A program made the position numbers and the translations under genes. A stretch of DNA of 64,000 bases from Angiostrongylus vasorum (Eukaryota > Nematoda > Chromadorea > Rhabditida > Metastrongylidae): positions 43,501 to 107,500 of the forward strand of contig JADANN010000086.1 in assembly GCA_018806985.1 (NCBI GenBank), written 5' to 3'. The first letter of the stretch is position 1. Every line of letters begins with the position of its first letter. Positions 44,302 through 55,584 of this stretch are shown piece after piece. Under the pieces are notes generated by a model. It saw only the letters and a list, made by a program, of their open reading frames with translations. It had not been told where the DNA came from and did no database searches.

Positions 44302-44399
44302 ACTGTTGTATTGTATTGTGTTTTTCTATGGAAGTAAATGTATGCTGTTTATAACCTCGCGATTGCTGAACAAGAAAAACGACGCATTCGTATTTGCTT

Positions 44400-45457
44400 T
44401 TGTTAATTTTCATTCAATTTTTTTCTATGGTTTGTTGACGTAGAGCTTTCGAACGAAAAATGACAGGATTTCATACGAGTGAAGAACTACTTAAGTTAAT
44501 ACGCAAATTATTGAAACGACGTTTGTTCTTCCTAGTTTAACCACCGACATCCAAGCTAACCCATCTTTACTTATAATTCTTTTCCTTATTATGAAGAAAG
44601 TGCTAGCGAAATGATTCAGTTTTAAGCTATAAAGGTCCTACCGAAAAAAGTCGTTCTACACGGAAATAAAATTTATCAACTACCGCACTTCCACTCAGTT
44701 CATTATTTCTCCGTAACATTGTGCGTTTAGTCAATAATTCTTGTTTTTTTTTAATTCCAGCTCGTTCAAATCTATTTCTGTCATGTTTGCCAGATTTTTT
44801 TGTCCTCATTTAAAAATCCGATGCTGATTTCCCAACGGTATTCGTCAGAGTGTTCATCTAGTCGCTACCTAGGTGAGTGGCACTGTTGTCCATTCGCCTG
44901 AGAATCAGCAGTTTCTCTTGCTGACATCTTCGACGTCCCTCAGTCGCTATCGTAACTCTCGGCAAATTTCGTGTGTTTTGAACCAACCGTGACGCCTATT
45001 TAGATAACTTGTCATCCTATGGAGAGATCTCTGAATAATTTAAAGACAGCGTATCATATCTCTTATCTAATGGTAACCAGCGACGTTTTTTTCAATAAAT
45101 TGTTCAAATACCCAATTTTTGCCATCAACTGTTCAACCGTTTTTTTTAAGGAGCCTTATTGAAACATGCTAAAATATTCTAGAAGTCCCTTAAAAAACAA
45201 GTATCTGCCTTTTTTTAGAAATATGTTTTAGTAGCGATTCTGCCAATTAGGTATATTTTTTTTGTCTTTGAATTTCTGAAGAATATCTAACTATTCGAAT
45301 ATTTCCGGAAGTTCTTTTTTGCGACATGAACAAAAAACGTAAAAAAATTTTTTTAAAAAACTACGAAAAAAATGAATTTGTTGTTAAATGTCTTAACTTC
45401 GTTGCTTATAAAATGCCGCAATTCCCAAATCCTTGTAGTTATTACAGTATAGATTAA
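44400..45457. other. no gene recognised
   Basis: Very AT-rich. A Lys/Arg-rich frame at 44627-44809 (-) starts with ATG and meets a donor-like GTAGGA, but nothing else supports it. Confidence 0.45.
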
Positions 45458-45600
45458 TACTTACTTGAGTACTTGGATGGCTGGTCCCCAATGGATGTGA
45501 AGCCCCAGCATATTCTCCATTTTTCGGAGTTTAGCTGGTTTAGCCATTGTGTTTCCCTGGAGTCCCAAGGTAAGCCTGGCCAAAGTTATACAAAATGCAA
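45458..45600 (+). mobile_element. dispersed repeat, family C, 5' fragment
   Basis: 'tacttgagtacttggatggc' then 'ccatttttcggagtttagct' and 'ggtaagcctggccaaagtta'. It breaks off about a third of the way into the family. Confidence 0.65.
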
Positions 45601-45989
45601 CCCATCAGATGATTAACATTGCGTTTAACTGTTAATTATAGAAAGCTTAATGTGAATGTTACCACGGAGATGCCCATCCAATTGGAGCTGCGTTGCTTGT
45701 TCGATGGAGGCGAAGTGCATTATACTTCTCCCATAAAGCCTTCATATTTCCTCTCTTTTCCTTTTTTGATAAGATTAATAGCATGGATAGCTAGTACCTA
45801 GTGCTCGTGTAGATGTAAAAAAACAGCTGGTTAGGAAGTGAGTAGTTGTCCAGATTCTACATCGTAATAGACTAATGGCTGGCATACCGCATTTTCTCAG
45901 AGTAAGGATGTGAAACTTATCAATGTTACAGACGGCATCGAATCATCACGAGTGCTGTTTCGAGCAACGATCCTACCTTTATTTCGTTG

Positions 45990-46125
45990 TAGGTCGAACT
46001 TTTTGTCCACTTTAAATGTTGATAAAGCCTATCGTCTTGGACGGTTGGATGGCGCCTCTTTACGAATAGTGCGAGACCCGGTGCATCTTCTATTTGTTTC
46101 TTTCTCGCACAGTCGTCATCCATGG
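45990..46125 (-). pseudogene. non-LTR retrotransposon C-terminal tail fragment
   Basis: On the - strand the short block RPWMTTVRERNK (about 46085-46125) matches LMTVVRERNE at 13.68 kb, the extreme C-terminus of the second non-LTR lineage. DNA similarity ('gatgacgactgtgcgagaaa') extends over it. The rest is unrecognised. Confidence 0.4.
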
Positions 46126-46160
46126 TCGATTTCGTCTGTTAGACAGGCCAATTCCACAAT

Positions 46161-46680
46161 CTATAAACCGTTTCCATTTGCAAGTGCGGAGGTTTGGCAT
46201 GAAGCATGAAGCATCAACACATCCGCGCTTCGTGTGATAGGTCGCTTGTTGGACGCATGGGACAAATAAGTGGGAGAAGAAGTCTTTGACTCTAACAAAT
46301 GTGCAGTGATGGGCTTCGTTAAATGAAAGACAGACTCATCAAAAACGTGGAAGAGAGAGAATCCATTACTATTCCCATTCATTTGTACCTTGATTACATC
46401 AAGTATTTGTACGTCAATGACATCAATGCTTGCCTTTGGTCCGCGTCTAGGCCCCTTTTCACCATCTGAGAGCATATCATGTGGTTCAACACCTAAGCGC
46501 TTTAAAATTCTGATGGAAGAAATTCACAAAGATGGTGATGAAACTACAAGTGATGGGATAAGTTGAGACGTTTCAGCATCTTCAAGTGCAACAACATCCG
46601 GAACACGAAAGACGTCAAGAGAAATTGACGAGGACGTCGAATTGAACGTGCTCTTCCAAAGAATCCAAGTCAGGCTTTAG
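46161..46680. other. unassigned open stretch, protein-like on both strands
   Basis: The - strand is open for about 110 codons from an acceptor-like TTCCATCAG at about 46512 (short blocks ILKRLGVEPHDMLSDGEKG, ILDVIKVQMNGNSNGFSLFH). The + strand is open from 46328 to 46680 except for one TGA near 46546 (ending SREIDEDVELNVLFQRIQV). No family was recognised. One strand is presumably an antisense shadow. It could be a decayed transposon gene or a host exon. Confidence 0.3.
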
Positions 46681-47013
46681 AATTCTATACAGTTTGCTTT
46701 TTTACACTACAAGGTTTTTTACAATGTGTTTGAGTATTTTCCGAATCGTTTCCTTTCAAAGAAACAAGTTTAGCTCCTATAAATGAAAAAATAACAAGTA
46801 CCTAATGGTTGAATGCTCTCGACTGTTTTTCATGAATTAGAAGGCCATTCATTTTTAAAAGAACAACACTGAACTTTTCAAGAATAGTACCTGTACATCG
46901 TAAACGAAAGTTTGAATCATGATGAACCAAAAAGTTCTAGCCATCATTATTCGTATAGTGTTAACTTTTTTTAAAAAAAGGTTAATATTTTGATTTCGGC
47001 TACAGCCTCAGCA

Positions 47014-47232
47014 TAACTGGGCTCAATGCCGATTTCTGCTCCCCAGATCAATTCCGCTGACGGGTGAGTGATGATGGCAACAATAAGTAGAAAACTGGCT
47101 GAGAGAAAACGCAGGTCAAAGGCTTCCGTGCTGCAGTGTGTAATGCGCGAGCCCCCCGGAAAGGGGAATCGTGGTTCGATCTGGCACAGGGGTCCAAGTT
47201 TTGTGAATATCTCAGCATCGTTGTGGTTTCAC
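47014..47232 (+). mobile_element. tRNA-headed SINE, family B, best-preserved promoter
   Basis: A-box-like 'tgctgcagtgtgtaatgcg' (47129-47147) and an exact B-box core GGTTCGATC (47173-47181), about 44 bp apart. A family B tail follows ('agttttgtgaatatctcagc'). Upstream is the family B lead ('gatcaattccgctgacgggt'). Confidence 0.65.
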
Positions 47233-47239
47233 ATATTCT

Positions 47240-48058
47240 TATAAATTTAAGTTTTAACGATGTCCGTCCACCGAGTTTGTAAATAGTAATTTGTAAAATA
47301 TACGAAAACAACTTTGATATTTATAAACGTATACGACGAAAAGCAGAAATTCGTAAACATCAAATTACAATAGGTAAGTCAACTGCATGTACAAGTAATA
47401 TTTTTTGTTTATCAGCTATCTGTCTGTCCATTGACTGTACATATCTCTATCTTCCAGTCTATCTGTCTACCTATCCATCTGTTCGCTGATTCTTTGACTG
47501 TTTGACGTGAAGCCAGTTTGTTTCTTTATTTTATTTCACTTTCTGTTTTTCGTACTTTCTTTAAGGATCTTGCTCCAAACTCCCATCTTCTCCATTAACT
47601 CCGTAACTGTAAGGGCGATGAACTTCATTATGGAGAGTTGGCGGCCTTAGCTCGTTCGGAAAAATTTGGTTTTGTCTGTCATGCTTCTTTTTTCTTTATT
47701 TCGTTAAAAAGCGTTAAATGTGACCATGTTATTAGGTTAAAGACGATCATGAAAGATAAGTGGAATTGGAAAAGGGGAATCTGACATTGCTAATGATACC
47801 GTATAGATTCTGCTAATTTCCTTAGGTCTGGTCTGGTCCAACGATCGACGTTAAGTTAAGTTGCCGACGTTAACTTTCTATTTTCTTTAAGTAGTGACTC
47901 TAAATTTCCTATAAAGCTCTCTGGTCATTTACTCCGATCGCATTCTCCTACTGCTTTATTAAACTTTCTATCGTTGTGTCCATTTTATGTGAACTTACTC
48001 CATTTACGGTCATGAAGGTGTTTGGCTGGGTAGATTGCGGGGTCAACTTGACCTTTAA
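47240..48058. other. no gene recognised
   Basis: Contains 'tctgtctacctatccatctg'-type irregular CTAT/CTGT repeats near 47420-47490; nothing else. Confidence 0.5.
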
Positions 48059-48095
48059 GGCTCTGAGGAGGGCGAAATCCGCCGAAACGTCAGCT
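48059..48095 (+). ncRNA. hammerhead ribozyme-like motif
   Basis: Helix I GGCU/AGCU, core CUGAGGA (48063-48069), one extra G, helix II GGCG-AAAUC-CGCC, then GAA, ACGU and C. Intact except for the extra base between core and helix II. It is followed by 'aaataaagaaataaaataac'. No PLE coding is adjacent. Confidence 0.5.
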
Positions 48096-48099
48096 TGTG

Positions 48100-49114
48100 C
48101 GTAAATAAAGAAATAAAATAACACCTGGTGTTTGACAAGCAAGAGTATAAAGAATCACTCTATATAACATGCAACACGGTTCGACCCAGTTTCTTCTGCA
48201 CTTATGCTAAGAATTGAGAATGAGTGTACTGAGAGGATGGTATTCTACCGTATAAATCAAAAATCCCACCCAAACCCGATCAATTTTTGCACAAATTCTG
48301 GTACTCTTCTCATTTCTAATCGATTTCTATCGTCTATTAACCTTTATGTTATCCTTATACTTTTAACAAAATGTCATTTTTGCAAAATTTCTCAGGAGCT
48401 TTTTTCCCAAAACATTGGGCAAGCTGCAGTTGCGGATTTTCCATCTTTCGATTTTCAATCAGTGTACATTAGCTTACTGTTTTTTCTCTAAACTCCAGCT
48501 AATCTCCATATCATATTGCCACTTCACTTGCCCATGCACATACATTACAACAACTCGGTTGCTCTCAGTAACAATAATTTGTCTTTGTTTTTCCTAGTAA
48601 TGTCCAATTTTTTCAAATTTAAAGCAGCAAACATCGTCAAGTCGAAACCTTGAGAGCAGACTTGCTGAGCCGTTAGTGGTTCTGTAAGTTCCTTACCTGC
48701 TCGTTCACACTTGCTCAGCCTAACAGCTAAGTCATTTGTCATGTTGATTTCTCATTCTGGATACAGATAGCCGTGAGCATCTGGAGATATTCATTCCATT
48801 GAGCGTAGTATCAAGAATAATCTGAAACAAGTTTGTTTTTCGTAAACATCACCTTTTTAAGATTCATTTGAAGACACTAAACTTTATATCGGTGTTGTAA
48901 GAATCGATCAGTATTCCCTTTGGTCGATTCCTATGATGCTACATCTAGCCTGCATTGCTTTCATCATTGGGTCTTCCATGGAGGATTCGGAATCTAATGC
49001 ACGTGCATTGTAAATGCAGATCATCAGCAGTCGCTCCACATTTGAAAGAGCTCAGATTAGGTTACACTTAAGAGAAGTTTATTCAGTGGAAGCGATTCTT
49101 AATTGTCTCCGGTG
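48100..49114. other. no gene recognised
   Basis: A - strand frame at 48545-48742 reads protein-like (block VRLSKCERAGKELTEPLTAQ) and a TTTCAG acceptor lies upstream at about 48823, but the two are not in one clean frame. Confidence 0.4.
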
Positions 49115-49177
49115 TTAACCGTTTTATTTACAGCCTACACTTTTTTAATGGCAGGGTATATTGCGAAGTATAAGTTC

Positions 49178-49634
49178 AATGATGCTGAGATATTTGCCAA
49201 ACTCTGGACCGCAGATGCCTATGGTGGGGAACGAACGCGCTATTGTCCTTTCCGGGGAGTAACGCGTTCACCACCACACCATGCGGGTCCTTCGTTTCGC
49301 CTGTCTCTCAGCTAGTTCTATCGATCTTTTACCATCAGCAATTACCCGTCAGCGGGATTCATCTGGGGAGCCCAAATCAGCAATGAACCCAGTTAAGCTG
49401 AGGCTTCATAATCACATTCTTAACCGTTCTATTTACTGCCTGTACGATTTGGGCTCTCCAGATCAATCCCGATTGCTGATGGCAGAGATCGATGGAACTA
49501 GCTGAGAGACAGGCAAAACGAAGGACCCACATGGTGTGGTGGTGAACGCGTTGCTCCCCGGAAGGCGAAATAGCACGTTCATTCTCCACCGCAGACACCC
49601 GCAGTCCGGAGTTTTGCAAATATCTCAGCATAAT
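49178..49634. mobile_element. family B SINE inverted dimer (palindrome)
   Basis: The left arm (49178-about 49380, - orientation) and right arm (about 49447-49634, + orientation) are reverse complements over nearly the whole family B sequence. Matching blocks are 'cgttcaccaccacaccatg' with 'catggtgtggtggtgaacg', and 'tttcgcctgtctctcagcta' with 'tagctgagagacaggcaaaa'. A spacer of about 65 bp lies between them. The left copy continues outward to 49115 with 'tttacagcctacac'. Confidence 0.85.
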
Positions 49635-49639
49635 TGAAG

Positions 49640-50725
49640 TTATCTCCGGTGTATTTCCTAGTTACTTGATCTTGACTGAATTGACGTAGAACAAAGAATT
49701 CGCTTGTTAGCGAAACTATCTATATAGGTGTACATCTGCCTACATATCGAAGGTACATTTCAATCCGTTACAACAGAAACTAGCCTTTGAGTAGTTTATC
49801 CTTTGGATAAATCTTTGTCTCAGGGCAAGTAAAAGCGTGATGCCCCAACCATTCAGCTCTCATGGTGGTCCTCCAAAGTAGCATCCTTTACGGGTCTTGT
49901 ATATGCTATTGAGCATCTATCTTTGTGCGATAGTAGCCGTTGAAGCTTGCGAAATGTCTGGAAAATCCGAAACGCACAGGTACTCTAGCATGTAGCATTA
50001 CGAATCCCATGAAAAAACAAATGTGCCAGTGTTGTAGAAATCACGCGATGAACGCTCATTCGTTCACACCATTCACTGGTTAGACAATTCCTTGAAGTTT
50101 CGTTCACTTTCCTGAGCAAGTGAGTTTTTCCGATTTCCGCAGCGTTCCTTAAGTGCTGGGTTCTTCCCTCTCTTAATCACATCCCTCACTTCAACCATCA
50201 CCACCAGCACTGCTGTCACCCTGGATCACTTCGAGTTTAGTTCGCTTTTCGATTTCGACAGCATGTGAACTCATCCGATTTACGGTGTCGTTGTAACAAT
50301 TCCTTACGAGTTCTTGATTTTCCTTCCCCATTGACCACCCCCTTTGGCGACAACGACCACCACGTATCACATTCAAACAATTCGCGATGCGTGGGTGTCG
50401 ACGATGGGATGAACCGTGCCACTCGACGACGGTTGCTGATTAGTCAGTGAGACGGGCTGGCTTGCTGCCTGGCCGGTTAGCGTTCGACGTGAGTGCAACA
50501 CACACAAAAACAACGACAACGGTCCGAAAAAAACATGCCATGCTGTGCAAGTCATACGTATGCAAAAAAATCGACGCCCCACCGAACGAACGCATCACGT
50601 CGAGATGAATTAATGTAAAATTGGAACAAGTAGTGCATTAGCGTAGCTATTGGCATGTAATGTATCTCTTTTCATCATTTCTTCACTGGATTTCCACCAC
50701 ATTTGTATTTCTAAGTGTAAATTTC
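49640..50725. other. no gene recognised
   Basis: The frame at 50373-50582 (-) and nearby frames have no domain. Balanced composition around 50170-50590 but no splice-bounded reading was convincing. Confidence 0.4.
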
Positions 50726-51000
50726 GGGTGGTGTAGCGTAGTGGTTAGAGAGATCCTGAAATACAGGCGAATTCGCCTGCTCTATTTCACGCCTCGGTAA
50801 ATTCAACCTCTTCATCGCCGTGGGAAAATTTGGTGCCAAACTTATCTAGAAAAAATAAAAAATGCCGTCGTGATACATCAGTGAACCTTCAGTAGTCATT
50901 GAACAATCTAAATTCACCTCTACAGTGTTACGAATTGAGCCGAATGCATGACAGTTCCCTCAGGAACTAGTTGAGGTCTGACTGTTTATCCATTGTCCTC
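50726..51000 (+). mobile_element. tRNA-headed SINE, family A, diverged
   Basis: A-box 'tgtagcgtagtggttagaga' (50732-50751) is very good. The B-box is lost. Central domain 'gaaaatttggtgccaaactt'. The tail ends 'ttgaggtctgactgtttatc'. Confidence 0.65.
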
Positions 51001-51349
51001 AATATAAGACTTTATTTTGCCATTTTGCGTAGGTTACTTATTTTCTTATCGTTTTTTTCTTGAGGGAAAAAATGAAAGATGTGTAAAAAAAATCTAAATG
51101 AGGACCCAGACTACGCTGTTTTGATAGTTAGATCAATTGCGCTTGGTCACTTTGGATTTATCCAACTATTCTGATCACTTTTCTTTTCTTGTAGCGTAGC
51201 TTTTTCTTCTGGTCCTGCCTTAATTCCCGTTCTGCAGTCATTGCACCATTTTGCCTCTAAAGCACTTCTTTCGATTTTTTAAAATTTTCATCCCCAGCTT
51301 TGAAAGTTTTTTTTAAAGGAAAAGATTGTACGTTTCGGCATGCTTCTTC

Positions 51350-51490
51350 GCATCCTAAAGTCTTCTTGAAACCTTGAGGGTACCCTACATGGATTAGGTG
51401 GTCCCGGACAAACATGACACCAATTTCCCGATGCCAAGGTTATGAAAACCTTGGTGGACATAGGGAGTGGTTGATTCAACATCGTGACGA
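51350..51490 (-). mobile_element. family D-like SINE fragment
   Basis: Contains 'acaccaatttcccgatgcca' (reversed central domain) and 'gaaaccttgagggtacccta', with a decayed head toward 51485. Confidence 0.45.
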
Positions 51491-51735
51491 TTTATTTGAA
51501 TTGAATTTTTAAATTACTGTCCTACAGAGATCAATACGTATTTATCGCACGTGCCACCTTGATGGGGCCATGTAAATATTTGTCGCTGGTTTTTTTTCCA
51601 CTGTAGACCACATTGATTTCTCCTCACTATACCCTCTTTTTTTCGGAGATTGGTCAGATCGAGAAACTAACTACTCATCGGAAAATGTTTGATACGCTTG
51701 ATCTAGGAGTTACTAAATTCCCTTTGAATCCACAT

Positions 51736-52080
51736 TTACTGCCGAATCATTCCAAAAGAGATCCAGCTGGTGAGAGATATTTTCGTTGATCCGCGATGGG
51801 CTGTTTGGCAGTTGAGAATATTTTCGAGACATTCGGCGAGAATTTTTTTCGTCACCGACGTGATCGTACGAAAAACTTCCTCGATTACTCTAGGAGATAA
51901 CCGCATCGTTGCTTTGAAAGCATGAAGACGTTGATGCAGTTTGTCTTCTGATGCTTTGGTGCCTCCGCTCCAAGCAAAAACCTCTTCATTTCGCATTCAG
52001 TACATCTTGGCACCAGAGCTGCGAAGTATTTAGCATTCATTTTAGTTATTTGTGCCGTTGAGAACATATTAGTTGGCATA
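51736..52080 (-). other. unassigned protein-like open region
   Basis: Two overlapping - strand frames (51736-51996 and 51885-52079). The first includes a helix-prone stretch RLSPRVIEEVFRTITSVTKK and ILAECLENILNCQT. Composition is more balanced than the flanks. No family or splice structure was recognised. Confidence 0.3.
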
Positions 52081-52144
52081 GGTCCTATTTAGTGTACATT
52101 GCAAATTAATCCCGGTTACTTGGGTATTTTAGTTCTATGCAATC

Positions 52145-52345
52145 GATTGCTTACCTAGGTATTTGGATGGCCCGTTTTCATGAATCATGCCGGTCTTAGT
52201 GCACTCTCCATTTAAACCGTTATTTTGATAGCCGGGTAGGTTTTGTTTTATTTGGAGTCTCGAGATAGCCGTACCAAGGCGTTCCTGGCCGTCATCATAA
52301 GCAATCAGCAAGCATTTTGGATCGGAGCAAGGCTTCTCACCATGA
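52145..52345. mobile_element. composite repeat: family C start joined to family D middle
   Basis: 52145-52215 follows family C ('acctaggtatttggatggcc', 'gtgcactctccatttaaacc'). From about 52255 the sequence is family D ('tttggagtctcgagatagcc', 'accaaggcgttcctgg'). Confidence 0.45.
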
Positions 52346-52904
52346 TACAGTCTAGGCTGTTTAAAGTCCGATAGTGATTTCTAGTATACGTTCACTCTTA
52401 GTTAGGCTTCGAGATGGAAATGTTGAACGCGTGAATTTCTGCAACCGAACCTAGCCCTACTGAGCAACTTGTTGTGTTGCACAGTCCGACAGTCGGGTAC
52501 CCTGAAGGACCGAATCGAAACATTCATATGCATTTGCTTTTTACTTCAACGAAACCCAAAATATTCAAAGAAATTCTGGTAAAGCCCTCACTTTTATTTT
52601 CGCTTCCTGAGGTACCCAGTGAGCATCGCTCCCCCTTCGTTTCCCTTCGTATATGGCTTTGCTTTCCGATTGCCTGTTGAGCTGCCCTGAAGAAATCACG
52701 TTACTTATTCGTAGGAAACAACTCTGAGTTGTCATCAGTGTATTCCAACTCACTTTATTGTGAGAAAATGAACAAATTTAAAAAGTAAAGTGTTGTGTTT
52801 TGACAAATTGTTTAGAGACGATCTTTTCTCGACTCCATTAAAGTGAATCAATGCATAGTTGACTTAAACAAGGCTTACTGATCTATCAAATGAGTCTTTT
52901 CATT

Positions 52905-53033
52905 CTTCCAGACAACTCTGGCACCAATTGTTTTAACCACTGAGAGGTACAGTTGCTCTGTTGAGTAAAAGCATGAGTTCTTACCAATAACCACATGTGT
53001 ATTACAGGGCATGTCTCACCACTTGGGTACGCG
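52905..53033 (-). mobile_element. tRNA-headed SINE, family A, 3'-truncated
   Basis: On the - strand: 'gtacccaagtggtgagacat' (A-box-like), 'cacatgtggttattggtaag', and the remains of the central domain 'aattggtgccagagttgtct'. Confidence 0.5.
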
Positions 53034-53094
53034 CTACTTTGCATATTAAGGAATGAACTTTGTTTATATGTTTTTTATGAACTGTTCTTGTTGA

Positions 53095-53225
53095 GCTGAT
53101 GCTAGGTTAGTATATGTTGTTGTTGTTGTTGCTGCTGTTGCTGTTTGCTGCCGCCGGTGCTGTTGATGTGCTTGTTGTTGGTCAATGGCTAACGTTCCGG
53201 CGATTTCGCATTCCTCAGAGCCGTG
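53095..53225 (-). mobile_element. PLE-type repeat arm with GTT run and hammerhead-like motif
   Basis: 'ctgatgctaggttagtatat', a (TTG)n run (53113-53133), then a motif at 53187-53222. On the - strand it reads GGCU, CUGAGGA, AUGCG-AAAU-CGCC, GGA (instead of GAA), ACGU, U, AGCC. It has the same layout as the arms of the 40.5-kb foldback. The damaged GAA argues against activity. Confidence 0.5.
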
Positions 53226-53747
53226 CTGTAAAGAGTGGGGGAATGAGCTTCAATATTATTGCAGGTACACAACATAGAGGTCTCCTGGGAAGGCACATGA
53301 TGAGCACCCTTTTGGCTCGAGTTTAAACTCTAGGGATTCGCCGCGTAGTGTCATTAGTAATTAGTTCGAAATCCTCACATGATAAGGTGTGCTGGGGGAA
53401 ATTGATAGCGAGTTTAAACTTTTGAAAAAACCGAAAGTGCATAATAATCGAAGACCTAACGATTGAGTTTATTAAATGTTTTATTCGTTTACAGATTTCG
53501 TAATAGACCACTTTATCTAATATTGTTAGAATTACCGCGAATAAAAAACAATCAAGCAAACGCAACAGTGAAATTCAACATAGAAATATAAAAAACAACT
53601 CAATGACAGAAACAGACGTAGGGGATTGCTTTAGTCTCTCAATGAGTTTACTTAAACAAAACTTTTACTGCAATGAAGGCCTTGTCAACAGGCAATTAGA
53701 AAGAAGAAGCACTGGATACCTTTGTCAGTCATAAAATGTTTGGATTT

Positions 53748-54000
53748 AACCACAGTGATGTTGAGATATTTGCAGAAGTCCAAATCGCAGGTGTTTGCTT
53801 TGGGGGAACGAACGCGCTATTGTTCTTTTCGGGGGGATAACGCGTTCACCATCATACCATGTGGGTCCTTCGTTTTCATCTCTCTCTCAGACTAGTTTCT
53901 ATCGATCAGTGCCATCAGCAATCACCCGTCAACGGAATTGATCTGGGGAGCCCAAGTTGCCAATGAACCCAGCTAAGCTGAGGTTGCAGTTGAAATCACG
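53748..54000 (-). mobile_element. SINE-like repeat, family B (first of a tandem pair)
   Basis: 'gatgttgagatatttgcaga', 'aacgcgttcaccatcatacc', 'catcagcaatcacccgtcaa' and 'caatgaacccagctaagctg' in - orientation, near full length. Confidence 0.7.
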
Positions 54001-54004
54001 ATGT

Positions 54005-54190
54005 TAACTTTTTTATTTACTGCCTACCACAATTTTTTCACGACAGGGTATTATGTGTTACTCAACCACAATGATGTTGAGATATCTGAAAAACTCCGGA
54101 CCGCAGGTGTTAGCGGTGGGAACGAACGCGCTATTACCTTTTCCGGGGGTAACGCCTTCATTACCACACCATGCTGGTCCGTTGTTTAGC
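54005..54190 (-). mobile_element. SINE-like repeat, family B (second of a tandem pair)
   Basis: Directly follows the previous copy in the same orientation: 'tttactgcctaccacaattt', 'gatgttgagatatctgaaaa', 'ttcattaccacaccatgctg'. It is truncated at the high-coordinate (head) side. Confidence 0.65.
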
Positions 54191-54199
54191 CTGTCTGTT

Positions 54200-55584
54200 T
54201 GGATCGAGCTTTTTTTCTTTAATTGACGTTTGTTAGTTAGCATCCATAGATATATAATGCGTTGTTCTTATCTAGTTAGGTTATTTAAAGTTGGACAGTC
54301 CATATCCATATATCATACGGGTCTAGGACCTGTTCTCCTTCCTTTCGTTGTCACGAACTGTTAACCACGACTGTGGTGGAGCTCTTGCATGTGTTCTGCA
54401 ACGACTTGAACATCAGCAAGTTCATTTCCGTTAGTGGATACAAATGGCCCACAACAGAAATGAGAACGTCTAGCTATCTAACAAGATCCTTTTGATTGTT
54501 TCGCCATCAATTCCAACATTCTTCTCATCCATCTCTCGTCTTCTATTCGCGTTATATCACCGGCTGGGTCATAAAGATTGGGCATTTTTCGCATATCTGA
54601 ACCCAAGAAGATCGACTTTATGTTCATCGCGTCAACTCAGTATTACAAGACATCGCTCGAGTGCTCTATGAGACTTTTTCGTTGTGATCGAAGTATCGTG
54701 AAATTCGTATGCTTTCGTTGCATAGATGGTACCACTGTAAGAAATGTTGAATCACACAAGTCAGGATTGAACGGAGGTCGGGGTTAGCTAGGGTGGCCCG
54801 TGGCCTCTGTTGAGTTTTATGGACACCCCAAGATATGCATTGTTTTAAGCTAAATTTTTTTCTCAAAAAAACTTCTCCATTTCATTGAACGTCTTAGGAT
54901 TCCTGAGATCCCCTCATCAACCTGCAAGCCATCCGAAATAATCTGTTTTTTCTCATAATAGTGATATTTATGGAAATATGTTCTCTTCTGAATGATCCGT
55001 TATTCTATTAACTTTTTTTCTACTTTATTGAACCCGACAATCATTTTCTGGCATTTCTCGTAGATGACACTGTTCTTCAAAGGACGAAAGTTAAAGACCA
55101 GTTGTCAACCAGCTTCATTTGCTCCCGAACGAACGATTGTCTGTCCTATTCTAGTGCGATGATGAACAGCTTTGCTGACAATATGCCGTCTTGTCGTGCA
55201 CCTTTGTCGTAATCAGGATAGTATAAGAAAAATTATATTTGCCCTTGAGAATGTTCTTCCCTTGCTTCGAACTTTCTTAAGGATATTTGAGTGCGATAAC
55301 CAACCTACGCCAACTATTCATGATATAAGTCTAACGAATTTTCTTCTATAACTCTTTTCCAAACCAAAAAGTTATACCTCGTTTCAATTTATGTGCACTG
55401 TTGATTTTCCAACAAAATCGATTCCTATGCAGTCCATTCGACTTTCATTTTTTTCTTGAATGCGATCGACCAGTTGTCTGTCCGTGACAAACTTATCTGC
55501 CTATTTTTCTCCGTTACACATGTATTTCGCTTAGTAACGATTTTTCATCTGTCCAGCGTGAATGCGAAAATAAAGTCGCATTTA
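54200..55584. other. no gene recognised
   Basis: The open frame at 54578-54787 (+) has no domain. No repeat of the families above is evident. Confidence 0.45.

Larger units (their letters stand above)
44069..44389. mobile_element. large near-perfect palindrome (foldback PLE-derived element)
   Basis: Two arms of about 150 bp (44069-44219 and 44242-44389) are close to identical as reverse complements. They include 'gttcagcaatcgcgaggtt', 'tacttccatagaaaaacaca', 'aacagtagctgacgtttcgg' and 'acgtgccttccaatgagga'. The centre is the perfect palindrome AACAGCT-G-AGCTGTT (44227-44241), and only the left arm has an extra 7 bp (44220-44226). Each arm carries a hammerhead motif. The arms match the remnant at 55590-55780. 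The close identity suggests recent formation or conversion. Confidence 0.9.

Noticed and set aside
47129..47190. Possible tRNA gene
   Set aside because: A-box and B-box are present, but the stretch does not fold into a cloverleaf with paired acceptor and anticodon arms, and it is embedded in repeat family B.
48545..48824. Two-part - strand exon with TTTCAG upstream
   Set aside because: The frame opened by the acceptor stops before the better-looking frame begins, so there is no single consistent reading.
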